Assembly (NCBI GenBank): GCA_020847735.1
Contig: JADLBL010000024.1
Coordinates: forward strand, 1-64,000
Origin: Candidatus Eisenbacteria bacterium
GTDB lineage: Bacteria > Eisenbacteria > RBG-16-71-46
Reading direction: 5' to 3'
DNA length: 64,000 nt
Part shown: positions 47,699 through 56,008 of the stretch, piece by piece
Layout of the letters: the number at the start of each line of letters is the position of its first letter
How positions within the stretch are numbered: the first letter of the stretch is position 1
The notes under the pieces: model-generated
The model's database searches: none
Told to the model about the DNA's origin: nothing
The model's input: the letters and a program-made list of their open reading frames with translations, nothing else
Program-made: the position numbers and the translations under genes

Positions 47699-48973
47699 AT
47701 GCCGTGCACGGTGGTGGTGGGCGCCCAGTGGGGCGACGAAGGCAAGGGCAAGATCGTCGATGCGCTGAGCGCCCGCGCGGACATCGTGGCCCGCTACCAG
47801 GGCGGCCCCAACGCGGGGCACAGCGTCATCCATCACGGCGAGACGCTGGTGCTGCACCTGGTCCCCTCGGGCATCCTCAACCCGGGCCGGCGCTGCCTGA
47901 TCGGCAACGGCGTCGTGATCGACCCGGACCGGCTGTTCGAGGAAGTGACCCGGCTCGAGTCGCTCGGTATTCCGGCGCGCGCGCAGCTCGGCGTCTCGGG
48001 CTCGGCGCACCTCATCCTGCCCTACCATCGCGCCGCCGAAGCGGTGGCCGAGCAGGGGCCGGGAGCGATCGGGACCACCGGCCGCGGTATCGGCTTCGCC
48101 TATCGCGACAAGGCGGGGCGGACCGGCCTGCGGGTCGCCGACCTGTACGACCGCGCGACGTTCGTCGGCCGGGTGGACGGCAACCTCGCGCGGCTTCGCC
48201 GTGAGTTCCCGGAGGCCGCGACCGAACTTTCCGCGATGAGCGGCGCGGCGCTGCACGACGGCCTTCGGGAGGTCGCCGCGTGGCTGGAGCCGCTGGTCTG
48301 CGACGTCCCGGCCGAGCTGCACGCGGCGCTTCGCGCCGGCCGGCGCGTACTGCTCGAGGGAGCGCAGGGCACGCTGCTCGACGTGGACCACGGCACCTAC
48401 CCGTACGTGACCTCGTCGTCCGCGAGCGCCGCCGGCGCCCCGCTCGGCGTCGGGCTCGGGCCGACCGCGGTGGACGAGGTCGTGGGCGTGAGCAAGGCCT
48501 ACGCGACGCGCGTCGGACTGGGTCCGTTCCCGAGCGAGATGCCCGCGGAGGAAGCCGCCCGCCTGCGGGAGGCGGGCGAGGAGTACGGCGCCACGACCGG
48601 CAGGCCCCGCCGATGCGGCTGGCTCGACCTGCCGGCGCTGCGCTACGCGGCGCGGATCAACGGCCTCACCTCGCTCGTCGTGACCAAGCTCGACGTTCTC
48701 GACCACTTCGACGAGATCCTCGTCGCCACGGCCTACGAGTGCGAGGGGCGCGAACTCGCGGAGTATCCGGCCTCGGCGCGCACGCTGGCCGGCTGCCGGC
48801 CGGTCTGGAAGCGTTTCGCGGGCTGGAAGCGCAGCACCGAATCGGCCCGTCGCTGGGCCGACCTGCCGGCCGCGGCTCGCGCCTACCTCGAAGCGATCGA
48901 GGCGGAGGTCGGCGTGCCGATCTCGAGCGTCTCCGTCGGCGCCGCCCGCGAGGCCGAAGTCTCCCGCGGCTGA
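47699..48973 (+). CDS. purA: adenylosuccinate synthetase
   Basis: 424 residues, the normal size. PurA joins IMP and aspartate with GTP, the first committed step to AMP. Motifs: G-A-Q-W-G-D-E-G-K-G-K at the N-terminus, G-G-P-N-A-G-H, G-T-T-G-R-G-I-G, E-G-A-Q-G-T-L-L-D-V-D-H-G-T-Y-P and G-R-P-R-R-C-G-W-L-D. All catalytic blocks are intact. A purine repressor site was not recognised upstream. Confidence 0.97.
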   Translation: MPCTVVVGAQWGDEGKGKIVDALSARADIVARYQGGPNAGHSVIHHGETLVLHLVPSGILNPGRRCLIGNGVVIDPDRLFEEVTRLESLGIPARAQLGVSGSAHLILPYHRAAEAVAEQGPGAIGTTGRGIGFAYRDKAGRTGLRVADLYDRATFVGRVDGNLARLRREFPEAATELSAMSGAALHDGLREVAAWLEPLVCDVPAELHAALRAGRRVLLEGAQGTLLDVDHGTYPYVTSSSASAAGAPLGVGLGPTAVDEVVGVSKAYATRVGLGPFPSEMPAEEAARLREAGEEYGATTGRPRRCGWLDLPALRYAARINGLTSLVVTKLDVLDHFDEILVATAYECEGRELAEYPASARTLAGCRPVWKRFAGWKRSTESARRWADLPAAARAYLEAIEAEVGVPISSVSVGAAREAEVSRG

Positions 48974-49025
48974 GCAGGCGCGTTCGGCCCGCCCGGCTGC
49001 GTGCCGCGGCGCCGGCCGGGGCGGG

Positions 49026-49721
49026 TTACTCCTCGCCGCGGCCTTCGGCGATCGAGCGGAGTCGCTCCAGGGACGGCACCAGGAACCGCCGCTCGCCGGT
49101 GACGAGCACTCCCTCGCGGTTCCAGCGCGAAAGCGTGCGGATCGCCGACTCGACGGTGGTGCCGACCAGTTCGGCCACCTCCTGGCGCGAGAGCGGCACC
49201 GGGATCTCGGTGCCCGCCGCGGTCGCCCTGCCGGAACGCTCGGCAAGCCCGAGGAAGAGTTGCGCGATGCGCACCTCGACGCGCTGCCCGCGCATTTCCT
49301 CGACCTTTCGCGCCAGCATCATGTTGAGACGGGTGAGATGGAGGATCAGGCGGCGCGACAGGTCGGGGTGACGCTCGAGCAGATCGAACCAGTGCGCGGC
49401 GGGCACGCACAGGATCGCCGTCGGCTCCATGACGATCGCCGATGCCGGGTAGGGCATGCGGTTGTAGACCGCGACCGCCCCGACGGACTCACCGCGGCCG
49501 AAGATCTCGAGGATGACGTCTCCGCCGGTTCCGTGGCGCACGACCTTGACGCGGCCGCTCACGATCAGCGTCAGGGTCTCGGCCGGATCTCCCGCGGTCC
49601 ACAGCACGTCGCCCTTGTGCAGGTCGCGCAGGGTCGCCATCGTCTCGATCCGCTGCTGGTCCTCCGACGGCAGGCCGCGAAACATCGGCTGCGAGCGAAC
49701 GGCCGCTTGAATGCGCTCCAT
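49026..49721 (-). CDS. Crp/Fnr family transcriptional regulator
   Basis: 231 residues. A cyclic-nucleotide-binding-type beta-roll (about 15-130) is followed by a long dimer helix and a winged helix-turn-helix (S-R-Q-E-V-A-E-L-V-G-T-T-V-E-S-A-I-R near residue 180). The recognition helix keeps E and R at the positions that read TGA-type half-sites in FNR-like proteins. It has only one cysteine (L-C-V-P), so it cannot hold an FNR-type Fe-S cluster. A DNR/NNR-like haem sensor of nitric oxide or another ligand is possible. It is divergent from the hemerythrin-nos cluster and is the obvious candidate regulator. An in-frame TTG at 49736 with GGAG upstream is an alternative start. Confidence 0.9.
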   Translation of the reverse strand: MERIQAAVRSQPMFRGLPSEDQQRIETMATLRDLHKGDVLWTAGDPAETLTLIVSGRVKVVRHGTGGDVILEIFGRGESVGAVAVYNRMPYPASAIVMEPTAILCVPAAHWFDLLERHPDLSRRLILHLTRLNMMLARKVEEMRGQRVEVRIAQLFLGLAERSGRATAAGTEIPVPLSRQEVAELVGTTVESAIRTLSRWNREGVLVTGERRFLVPSLERLRSIAEGRGEE

Positions 49722-50045
49722 GCGCGGGTCGGACAAGGAGATTCTCCGGAAGCGGCTGAGCGGGAGGGCGGGCCCGCGGCCGGTGCCTGGCGTGCAGGAG
49801 TGGGTGGTTTCGGGTGACGACCGGACTGTGGCTCCCGGATCGGTCCGCCAGGTGGAGCCGTGGAGCGGACTTCGGCCCCCGGGACCCGGTCCGGGCTCTC
49901 GCTCGCGCAGCATCGCCCACGCCCGTCCGGCGGCGCAACCGCCCGCCGCGGTGCAGGCCCGTCCCGGAGCCGCCGAACCGGAGAATCCACGGCCGGCATG
50001 ACGGGCGTCATACGCGCAGTGGCGCGGACGGGCGATGTTGTCCGC
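49722..50045. other. divergent control region between the Crp/Fnr gene and the hemerythrin-nos cluster
   Basis: About 324 nt without a supported gene. It is mostly GC-rich and unstructured. Its clearest signal is the 14-bp palindrome at 49998-50011, listed separately. A GATGTT box at 50032-50037 could be a -10 element placed about 20 nt after the palindrome. No clear promoter was found reading toward the regulator gene. Confidence 0.6.
49998..50011. promoter_or_regulatory. FNR/DNR-like operator, TGAC-N4-GTCA
   Basis: ATGACG-GG-CGTCAT forms a palindrome with perfect 6-bp arms. The core TGAC-N4-GTCA has the half-site spacing of FNR/FixK/DNR boxes (consensus TTGAT-N4-ATCAA, with TTGAC-N4-GTCAA variants). 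It is centred about 41 nt ahead of the hemerythrin ATG, next to a Crp/Fnr gene whose recognition helix keeps E and R. If the start site is near 50044-50046 this would be a class II activator position and the transcript nearly leaderless. Binding is inferred. Confidence 0.6.
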
Positions 50046-50567
50046 ATGAGACCGGACGATCGCTGCTCCGACGACCCGTTCGCGGTCTTTCGTCGAGACC
50101 ATGATCGCGTGCTGGGGCGCCTCGCGCGGCTCGAGACGGAGTTCCGCTCGGGCCGGGTCCCGCTCGACGACGGGCTGCTGAACGAACTGGTCGCGCACCT
50201 CGAGCGGCAGTTCGCCACGCACATGGCGGCCGAGGACTCGGTGCTCTACCCCGCGCTGCGCGCGGCCTTTCCGGGGGCGGCGAGCACGATCGATCCGCTG
50301 CTGGCCGATCACGCGGAGTTGCGGGCGATGCTGTCCGCGCTCGCCGAACAACTTTCCCGACCCCGGGAACGCGCCCGCGACGAACAGGTCGAGGTGCTCG
50401 TCCGGGATCTCTCCGACCTGCTCCGACTCCACATCCACCGGGAGGAGTCGGTCGTCTTCGACGTGGCCGCCCGCGTGCTCTCGCGCGCGGAGATCGCGGC
50501 GTTGACGGTCGGCCTCGACACGCTCATGCGTGAACCTCCGGACTCACGTGCCCCGCAGGGACACTGA
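50046..50567 (+). CDS. hemerythrin (HHE) domain protein
   Basis: 173 residues. A four-helix hemerythrin-like domain with the di-iron ligands in place: H19 (R-R-D-H-D), H59 and E63 (T-H-M-A-A-E), H89 (A-D-H-A-E-L) and H129/E133 (L-H-I-H-R-E-E). Such proteins bind oxygen or nitric oxide or help repair iron centres. It is first in the row ahead of the cytochrome and nosZ (13 nt before the cytochrome gene). This fits protection or sensing of NO/O2 during N2O respiration. A 41-codon remnant of a second copy lies at 57359. Confidence 0.9.
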   Translation: MRPDDRCSDDPFAVFRRDHDRVLGRLARLETEFRSGRVPLDDGLLNELVAHLERQFATHMAAEDSVLYPALRAAFPGAASTIDPLLADHAELRAMLSALAEQLSRPRERARDEQVEVLVRDLSDLLRLHIHREESVVFDVAARVLSRAEIAALTVGLDTLMREPPDSRAPQGH

Positions 50568-51095
50568 AAGGATTCCATTCATGAACCGGTACGCAACCTG
50601 CCTGCTTGTTTCCGCCCTCGTCGTGCTCGCCGGCTGCGGCGGCAAGGCCGAGGACCAGGGTTCCTCCTCCGCCTCGGCCAGCCCGGCGCCCGCCGCGGGC
50701 AAGCTGCTCGCGAAGTCGCTCTACGACGACGGCCCGCGGGCGGCCGACTCGCCGGTGGACGCCGCCGCGGCCGCCGCCGGAGAGAAGCTCTTCTCGACCA
50801 AGGGCTGCACGGCCTGCCACGCATGGGGCAGGAAGCTGACCGGGCCGGATCTCAAGGACGTGACGAAGCAGCGCACCGCCACCTGGATGGAGAATCAGAT
50901 TCTGCACCCCGACGTGATGGTCAAGACGGACCCCATCGCGCGCGCGCTGTTCGCGCAATTCGCGCTGCAGATGCCCAAGCAGGGGCTGACCGAAACGGAA
51001 GCGAAGCAGGTGGTCGAGTACCTGAAGAAGCGCGACAAGGACGGCAAGTAGTTCCCGGCCGACAGGGAAGGCCTGGGCCCGTCCGGGCCCCGGCT
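50442..51095 (+). repeat. segmental duplication, copy A (intact hemerythrin 3' end plus cytochrome)
   Basis: The last 41 codons of hemerythrin, the 13-nt spacer, the entire cytochrome c gene and about 40 nt downstream are repeated at 57359-58022. The stretch from 50442 to the cytochrome start aligns without gaps at an offset of 6917. The homology includes the stop codon and the AAAGGAT ribosome-binding region. Both copies carry a GGGCCC-centred hairpin about 25 nt after the cytochrome stop. Confidence 0.85.
50581..51051 (+). CDS. lipoprotein mono-haem cytochrome c of the nos cluster (copy 1)
   Basis: 156 residues. A lipobox L-A-G-C (C19) makes it a membrane-anchored lipoprotein. A Ser/Ala-rich linker follows. 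The haem site is C-T-A-C-H (about residues 80-84), with a likely axial Met in D-V-M-V-K or L-Q-M-P. It is the probable electron donor to NosZ, as c-type cytochromes (nosC) are in clade II nos clusters. A close paralogue (about four-fifths identical by eye) lies after nosY at 57498. AAAGGATT precedes the ATG. Confidence 0.92.
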   Translation: MNRYATCLLVSALVVLAGCGGKAEDQGSSSASASPAPAAGKLLAKSLYDDGPRAADSPVDAAAAAAGEKLFSTKGCTACHAWGRKLTGPDLKDVTKQRTATWMENQILHPDVMVKTDPIARALFAQFALQMPKQGLTETEAKQVVEYLKKRDKDGK

Positions 51096-51124
51096 CCTGC
51101 CGGATCCCGACAAGGGGGGAGGCC

Positions 51125-53029
51125 ATGAAGCAACGTTGGAAGCTGGCGCTGGCGGTCGCGAGCATTCTCGCGGCGACCGCGGGTTGCATGGCGGCGAACC
51201 GCGGGGGCGGCGCCTCCGGCGACGCCGCCCGCAGGACCTACGTGAAGCCCGGTGAGCACGACGCGTACTACGCATTCCTCTCCGGCGGGCATCACGGCAA
51301 CGTCTACGTCTATGGAATGCCGTCGTGCCGGCACATCACGACCATTCCCGTCTTCACTCCCGAGCCCGCGGTGGGCTACGGATACGACGAGGAGTCGAAG
51401 GCGATGCTCGGCGGGCGGACATGGGGCGACGCGCATCACCCCGGGCTGTCGGAAACCGACGGCAACTACGACGGCCGCTGGCTGTTCATCAACGACATGG
51501 TCAGCGCCCGGATCGCCCGGATCGACCTCGGCGACTTCAAGACGAAGCAGATCTACGGTCCGATCCCCAACCTCTCGGCCGCCCACGCCTGTCCGTTCCC
51601 GACCCCGAACACCGAGTACGTGTTCGCGGCATCGCGCTTCTCGGTTCCGGTGCCGAACCGCCCGGCCCGAGTGCAGGACTACGGCAAGGACTTCCGGGGC
51701 ATCATCGCCGGGATCAAGGTGGATCCGAAGGACGGCACGATGTCCATGGGCTTCGAGATCCTCATGCCGCCGTTCGACTGGGATCTCGCGGACGCCGGCA
51801 AGGGGCCGAGCCACGGCTGGGCCTTCTTCACCTGCTACAACAGCGAGATGGCGTACGACTCGCTCGAGATCAAGGCTTCGCAGAACGAGATGGACTTCTT
51901 CGCCGCCGTGGACTGGCGCGCGGCGCAGAAGGCCGTGGACGAGGGCAAGGCGACGACGATCAACGGCGCGCCCGTGCTCGACCCGGCGAAGGTGCCGGGC
52001 ATCGTCTACCTGGTGCCGGTGCCCAAGAGTCCGCACGGCGTGGACGTGAATCCGACCGGCGAGTACGTCTGCTGCTCGGGCAAGCTGCAGGCGGAGGTCA
52101 GCGTCTACAGCTTCGCGAAGATGATGAAGGCGATCGAGAAGAAGGAGTTCGACGGCGAGCGCATGGGCGTGCCCGTCCTCGAGTTCGACGACTGCCTCGA
52201 GGCGAAGGTTCCGGTCGGGCTCGGTCCGCTGCACACGCAGTTCGACGACAAGGGCAACGCGTACACGTCGCTGTTCCTCGATTCGCAGATCGCGAAGTGG
52301 AAGGTCGGTCCGCCGTGGGACGTGACGGACAAAATCGACGTGTACTACTCGATCGGCCATCTGATGGCCTCCGAAGGCGACACGCGCAACCCCACCGGCG
52401 AGTACGTCGTGGCGCTCGACAAGCTGTCGAAGGACCGCTATCTGAGCGTCGGCCCGACGCATCCCGAGGCGGCCCAGCTCATTGACCTGCGCGGGCCGAA
52501 GATGGAGTTGCTCTACGACTTCCCGACCTATCTCGAGCCGCACTACGCGCAGATGATCCGGGCCGAGAAGCTCAAGCCCTTCACCATCTATCCGCTCGAG
52601 AAGAACAGTCATCCGGACGCCATCAAGCGCGCCGAGGACGCGCGCATCGAGCGCAAGGGCAATCGCGTGGACGTGTACATGCTCGCGGTGCGCACGCACT
52701 TCACCCCCGACATCGTCGTGGCGAACGAGGGCGACGACGTGTACTTCCACGTCACCAACCTCGAGCAGGACGACGACATCGCCCACGGCTTCGGCATCCT
52801 CTGGTCGAACTGCAACATGCAGGTCGAGCCGGGCGAGACGAAGACCATGCACTGGAAGGCCGAGAAGCCGGGGATCGTCCCGTTCTACTGCTCGAACTTC
52901 TGCAGCGCGCTCCACCAGGAGATGCAGGGGCTCATCGAGGTGCGTCCGCGCGGCTCCTCCATCGCGAGCGTGCAGCGGCCCGACCCGGCGAAGACCGCGC
53001 AGATCGCGGCCGAGCTGGGACGGAAGTAG
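51125..53029 (+). CDS. nosZ: nitrous oxide reductase, clade II (Sec-dependent)
   Basis: 634 residues. It reduces N2O to N2 in the periplasm. The N-terminus is a Sec signal with a lipobox A-T-A-G-C (C21) rather than a twin-arginine motif, marking clade II; it may be lipid-anchored. The seven-bladed propeller carries the CuZ ligand block D-A-H-H-P (102-106). The cupredoxin domain near the C-terminus holds the CuA site C589-x3-C593-x3-H597-x2-M600. GGGGGGAGG lies just before the ATG. It is flanked by an upstream cytochrome lipoprotein and the nosB-like, nosD, nosF and nosY genes. Confidence 0.97.
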   Translation: MKQRWKLALAVASILAATAGCMAANRGGGASGDAARRTYVKPGEHDAYYAFLSGGHHGNVYVYGMPSCRHITTIPVFTPEPAVGYGYDEESKAMLGGRTWGDAHHPGLSETDGNYDGRWLFINDMVSARIARIDLGDFKTKQIYGPIPNLSAAHACPFPTPNTEYVFAASRFSVPVPNRPARVQDYGKDFRGIIAGIKVDPKDGTMSMGFEILMPPFDWDLADAGKGPSHGWAFFTCYNSEMAYDSLEIKASQNEMDFFAAVDWRAAQKAVDEGKATTINGAPVLDPAKVPGIVYLVPVPKSPHGVDVNPTGEYVCCSGKLQAEVSVYSFAKMMKAIEKKEFDGERMGVPVLEFDDCLEAKVPVGLGPLHTQFDDKGNAYTSLFLDSQIAKWKVGPPWDVTDKIDVYYSIGHLMASEGDTRNPTGEYVVALDKLSKDRYLSVGPTHPEAAQLIDLRGPKMELLYDFPTYLEPHYAQMIRAEKLKPFTIYPLEKNSHPDAIKRAEDARIERKGNRVDVYMLAVRTHFTPDIVVANEGDDVYFHVTNLEQDDDIAHGFGILWSNCNMQVEPGETKTMHWKAEKPGIVPFYCSNFCSALHQEMQGLIEVRPRGSSIASVQRPDPAKTAQIAAELGRK

Positions 53030-53042
53030 TCGAAACCCGCGC

Positions 53043-53069
53043 GCGGCCGGGGGACCGTCCCCCGGCCGC
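53043..53069 (+). other. 12-bp perfect hairpin between nosZ and the nosB-like gene
   Basis: GCGGCCGGGGGA (53043-53054) pairs perfectly with TCCCCCGGCCGC (53058-53069) around a 3-nt loop. It lies 13 nt after the nosZ stop and 25 nt before the next start. No T run follows. It could protect the nosZ mRNA 3' end and give differential expression within the operon, as hairpins do in other operons. Confidence 0.65.
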
Positions 53070-53094
53070 CGTGGGAATGCTTGGGAGTCGAATC

Positions 53095-53712
53095 GTGAAC
53101 GAGTACCTGACCGGCAAGTTCCGGCCCACGGAGCGCCGCTACATCTTCCTCGCGGCGCTCGTGCTCCTGCCGGTCTTCTTCTTTCCGGTGCTGCATATCT
53201 GGGAGATGCGGATGTGGGCTCCGCAGTACCGCGAAGGGCTGACCCTGCGGATCTACACCAACGAGATTCGCGGTGACGTCGACAAGATCAACACGCTGAA
53301 CCACTACGTGGGCATGAAGGCGCTCCGCAACGAGGACTTCCGGGAGTTCCGCTTCCTGCCGCAGGCACTGACGGGCTTCGGCGTGCTGGCGCTGCTGGCC
53401 GGACTCTTCAACCGCCGCTGGCTCGCGGTGCTCGGCTGGCTCGCGTTCACCGCCTTCGCGGTCGTGATGTTCAAGGACTACGCCACCTGGCTGTACAAGT
53501 ACGGCCACGAGCTCGACCCGCGTGCCGCGATCAAGCTCGAAGCGTTCACGCCGCCGTTCATCGGCTACAACCGGATGGCGAACTTCAAGGTCCTCAGCAT
53601 GCCCGGACCCGGCACCGTGCTGCTCGGGATCGCCTGGCTGCTCGGGCCGCTGACCGTCTGGTTCGAACGCCGGGCCGCGCGCTCGGCGGGGCGTTCCAGC
53701 AGGCGGCAATGA
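53095..53712 (+). CDS. NosB-like inner-membrane protein of the nos cluster
   Basis: 205 residues with about four membrane segments: A-A-L-V-L-L-P-V-F-F-F-P near residue 20, then G-V-L-A-L-L-A-G-L near 95, L-G-W-L-A-F-T-A-F near 115, and L-G-I-A-W-L-L-G-P-L near 180. It sits directly after nosZ and overlaps nosD by ATGA. This is the place of the NosB membrane protein in clade II clusters, whose role is still unclear (electron transfer or maturation). The GTG at 53095 has GGGAG 7 nt upstream. Confidence 0.75.
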   Translation: MNEYLTGKFRPTERRYIFLAALVLLPVFFFPVLHIWEMRMWAPQYREGLTLRIYTNEIRGDVDKINTLNHYVGMKALRNEDFREFRFLPQALTGFGVLALLAGLFNRRWLAVLGWLAFTAFAVVMFKDYATWLYKYGHELDPRAAIKLEAFTPPFIGYNRMANFKVLSMPGPGTVLLGIAWLLGPLTVWFERRAARSAGRSSRRQ

Positions 53713-55097
53713 CCCTGCGCGCCGGAGGGCTGGCGGCGCTTCTCCTGCTCGCGGCGGCATCCGCGGCCGGAGCGCGCGAGACCCTCGTGCCGCCCGGCCG
53801 GGCCGCGGACGCCCTCGCGGCCGCCGCGCCCGGCGACACCATCGTGCTCGCGCGCGGCGTGCACTCGGGCCCGCTCGTCGTCGCGAAGGCGATCGTGCTG
53901 CGGGGGGAGGCGGGCGCGGTGGTGGACGGCGGAGGAAGGGGGTCGGTGCTCACCGTCGGCGTCTCGGGCGCCGTCGTGGAGGATCTCGTCCTCCGGGGCA
54001 GCGGGCGCTCGGTCATGGACGTCGACGCCGGCGTGCGGGTCCTGCTCGGCGCGCACGTCCGCCTCTCGCGACTCGTGCTCACCGACGTGCTCTACGGCGT
54101 CTACGGCGAACGGGCCGACGACCTGCGGATCGAGCAGGTGGACCTCACGGGTCGTTGCCGGCCGCGCGCCGGGCGCGGCGAAGGCAACGGTGTGCATCTG
54201 TGGTACTGCGCTCGGGCCGTCGTGCGCGAGTGTCGCGTCGACCGCTTCATGGACGCCCTCTACCTGTCGTTCGCGCACGGCGCGACGATCGAGGACAACC
54301 TGCTCTACGACAGCGGGCGCTACGGTTTTCACTCGATGTACTGTCAGAATGGCCGATTGGCGCGCAACCGGTTCACTCGAAACATCGCGGGCTGCGCGCT
54401 CATGTTCTCGAACCACCTGGTGATCGAGCGCAACGCGTTCGTCCGCAATCAGGGTCCCCGCACGTACGGGCTCCTGCTTCGCGACTGCTCCGACGGCCGC
54501 TTCGAAGAGAACCGGATCGCGGAGAACACCGTCGGCGTGTTCCTCGACGGCTCGAACCGCAACCAGTTCCGCGGGAACCTCGTCCAGGACAACGGCTGGG
54601 GCGTGTTGATGTTCGCCTCGTGCGCGAAGAACGTCTTCACCGCGAACGACTTCGTGCAGAACGACTACCCGGTCGCGCTCGACATGCGCCGCACCGACAA
54701 CCGCTTCGACGACGGCCGCATGGGCAACTGGTGGAGTGCCCACGCGGCCTACGACCTCGACGACGACGGCGCGGGCGACACCGAGTACGCGCCGGTCGGG
54801 GCGTTCGCGTTCCTGTCGAAGCGGTCGCCCGATCTCACGCTGCTCGCGCACAGCCCCGCGGTCGCGGCGCTGGGCGTCGCGGAGCAGGTGTTCCCGGCGC
54901 TGCGGCCGAGCGAGGCCGTGGATCGATTCCCGCGAGTGCGGCCCGTGCCTCTGGCTCCCGACTCGACCCCGGCGCTGCCCGGTGGCGAGGATGCGCCGCG
55001 ACGCGGAAATAGGAACTGGGCCGGGATGATCGCCTTCGGGACCCTTGCCGCCATTGGAGCGGCGGCACTCGCTTCGAGCGGGGCGTGGCGCGCATGA
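53709..55097 (+). CDS. nosD: NosD, periplasmic copper-site maturation protein
   Basis: 462 residues. A signal peptide (1-22) is followed by a right-handed parallel beta-helix (about 30-360) with repeated N-R-F / N-x-F turns such as L-A-R-N-R-F-T-R-N, F-E-E-N-R-I-A-E-N and F-R-G-N-L-V-Q-D-N. The NosD motif G-N-W-W-S-A-H-A-A-Y-D-L-D-D-D-G is complete. A C-terminal hydrophobic helix (about 440-458) may anchor it. With NosF and NosY it supplies sulfur or copper for CuZ assembly. Overlaps the neighbours by ATGA on both sides. Confidence 0.94.
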   Translation: MTLRAGGLAALLLLAAASAAGARETLVPPGRAADALAAAAPGDTIVLARGVHSGPLVVAKAIVLRGEAGAVVDGGGRGSVLTVGVSGAVVEDLVLRGSGRSVMDVDAGVRVLLGAHVRLSRLVLTDVLYGVYGERADDLRIEQVDLTGRCRPRAGRGEGNGVHLWYCARAVVRECRVDRFMDALYLSFAHGATIEDNLLYDSGRYGFHSMYCQNGRLARNRFTRNIAGCALMFSNHLVIERNAFVRNQGPRTYGLLLRDCSDGRFEENRIAENTVGVFLDGSNRNQFRGNLVQDNGWGVLMFASCAKNVFTANDFVQNDYPVALDMRRTDNRFDDGRMGNWWSAHAAYDLDDDGAGDTEYAPVGAFAFLSKRSPDLTLLAHSPAVAALGVAEQVFPALRPSEAVDRFPRVRPVPLAPDSTPALPGGEDAPRRGNRNWAGMIAFGTLAAIGAAALASSGAWRA

Positions 55098-56008
55098 TCC
55101 GGGTCGAGGGACTCCACAAGCGCTGGGGCGCCGTGCGGGCGGTGGACGGCCTGTCGTTCGAGATCCGGGAGGGCGAGACCTTCGCGCTCATCGGACCGAA
55201 CGGTGCGGGCAAGACGACGACGCTCAAGTGCCTGCTCGGACTCGTGCGCCCGGACTCGGGCAGCATCGAGATCGGACCGGACCGGCTCCCGCCCCACGAT
55301 CCGCGCGCGCGCGCGTCGATCGGCTGGGTGCCGCAGCGCGTCGAGTTCGCCCCCGGCCGGACGGCGTCCGAGGTGCTGACCTTCTTCGCCGAACTGCGCG
55401 GACTGGGTGCGGATGCGGTGGGGGCGGCGATCGAGCGCGTGGGGCTCGGCTCGCACGCCGGGCGCCGGGCGACCGAGCTTTCGGGTGGCTACGCGCAGCG
55501 GCTTTCGCTCGCGCAGGCGCTGCTCGGCGACCCGTCGCTGCTCGTGCTCGATGAGCCGACCGCAAGCCTCGATCCTCAGGCGACGTGGGAGTTCCGCTCG
55601 CTCGTCCTCGAACTGAAGGCGCAGGGCAGGACGATTCTGCTGTGCTCGCACCTGCTCGACGAGGTCGAAAGGGTCTCCGACCGCGTGCTCATCCTGGTCG
55701 GAGGACGCGCCGCCGCGTTGGAAAGCATGTCGGACCTGCGCGCCCGGCAGGTCGGAGCGACGCGGCTGGTGATCGGGCTCGACGACCCCCCCGCGCGAGC
55801 GCTCGCGGTGCTCGAGTCGCGCGGGCTCGACCGGGTCGTCGTCGTCGGCGCCTCCATCGCGGTCGAGGCGCGTGAAGGCCGGTTCCTCGAGGCGCTCGAG
55901 GCTCTGCGTGCCGCGGGCGTGGGGATGAACTCGGTCGAAACGCAGCGCCCTACGCTGGAAGAGGTCTTTCTGGCCGCGGTGCGCGAGCGCGACGGGGTCC
56001 GGGCGTGA
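55094..56008 (+). CDS. nosF: NosF, ABC transporter ATP-binding subunit
   Basis: 304 residues. Walker A is G-P-N-G-A-G-K-T-T (about 38-46). The signature is L-S-G-G-Y-A-Q-R-L and Walker B is L-L-V-L-D-E-P-T-A-S-L-D, followed by the H-loop C-S-H-L-L-D-E. It pairs with NosY to energise NosD-dependent maturation of nitrous oxide reductase. ATG at 55094 overlaps the nosD stop; GTG at 55085 is an alternative. Confidence 0.94.
   Translation: MIRVEGLHKRWGAVRAVDGLSFEIREGETFALIGPNGAGKTTTLKCLLGLVRPDSGSIEIGPDRLPPHDPRARASIGWVPQRVEFAPGRTASEVLTFFAELRGLGADAVGAAIERVGLGSHAGRRATELSGGYAQRLSLAQALLGDPSLLVLDEPTASLDPQATWEFRSLVLELKAQGRTILLCSHLLDEVERVSDRVLILVGGRAAALESMSDLRARQVGATRLVIGLDDPPARALAVLESRGLDRVVVVGASIAVEAREGRFLEALEALRAAGVGMNSVETQRPTLEEVFLAAVRERDGVRA

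Noticed and set aside
50921-52915. A 664-codon open frame opposite nosZ
   Set aside because: nosZ on the plus strand has intact CuA and CuZ sites and a signal peptide; the antisense frame has no recognisable feature.
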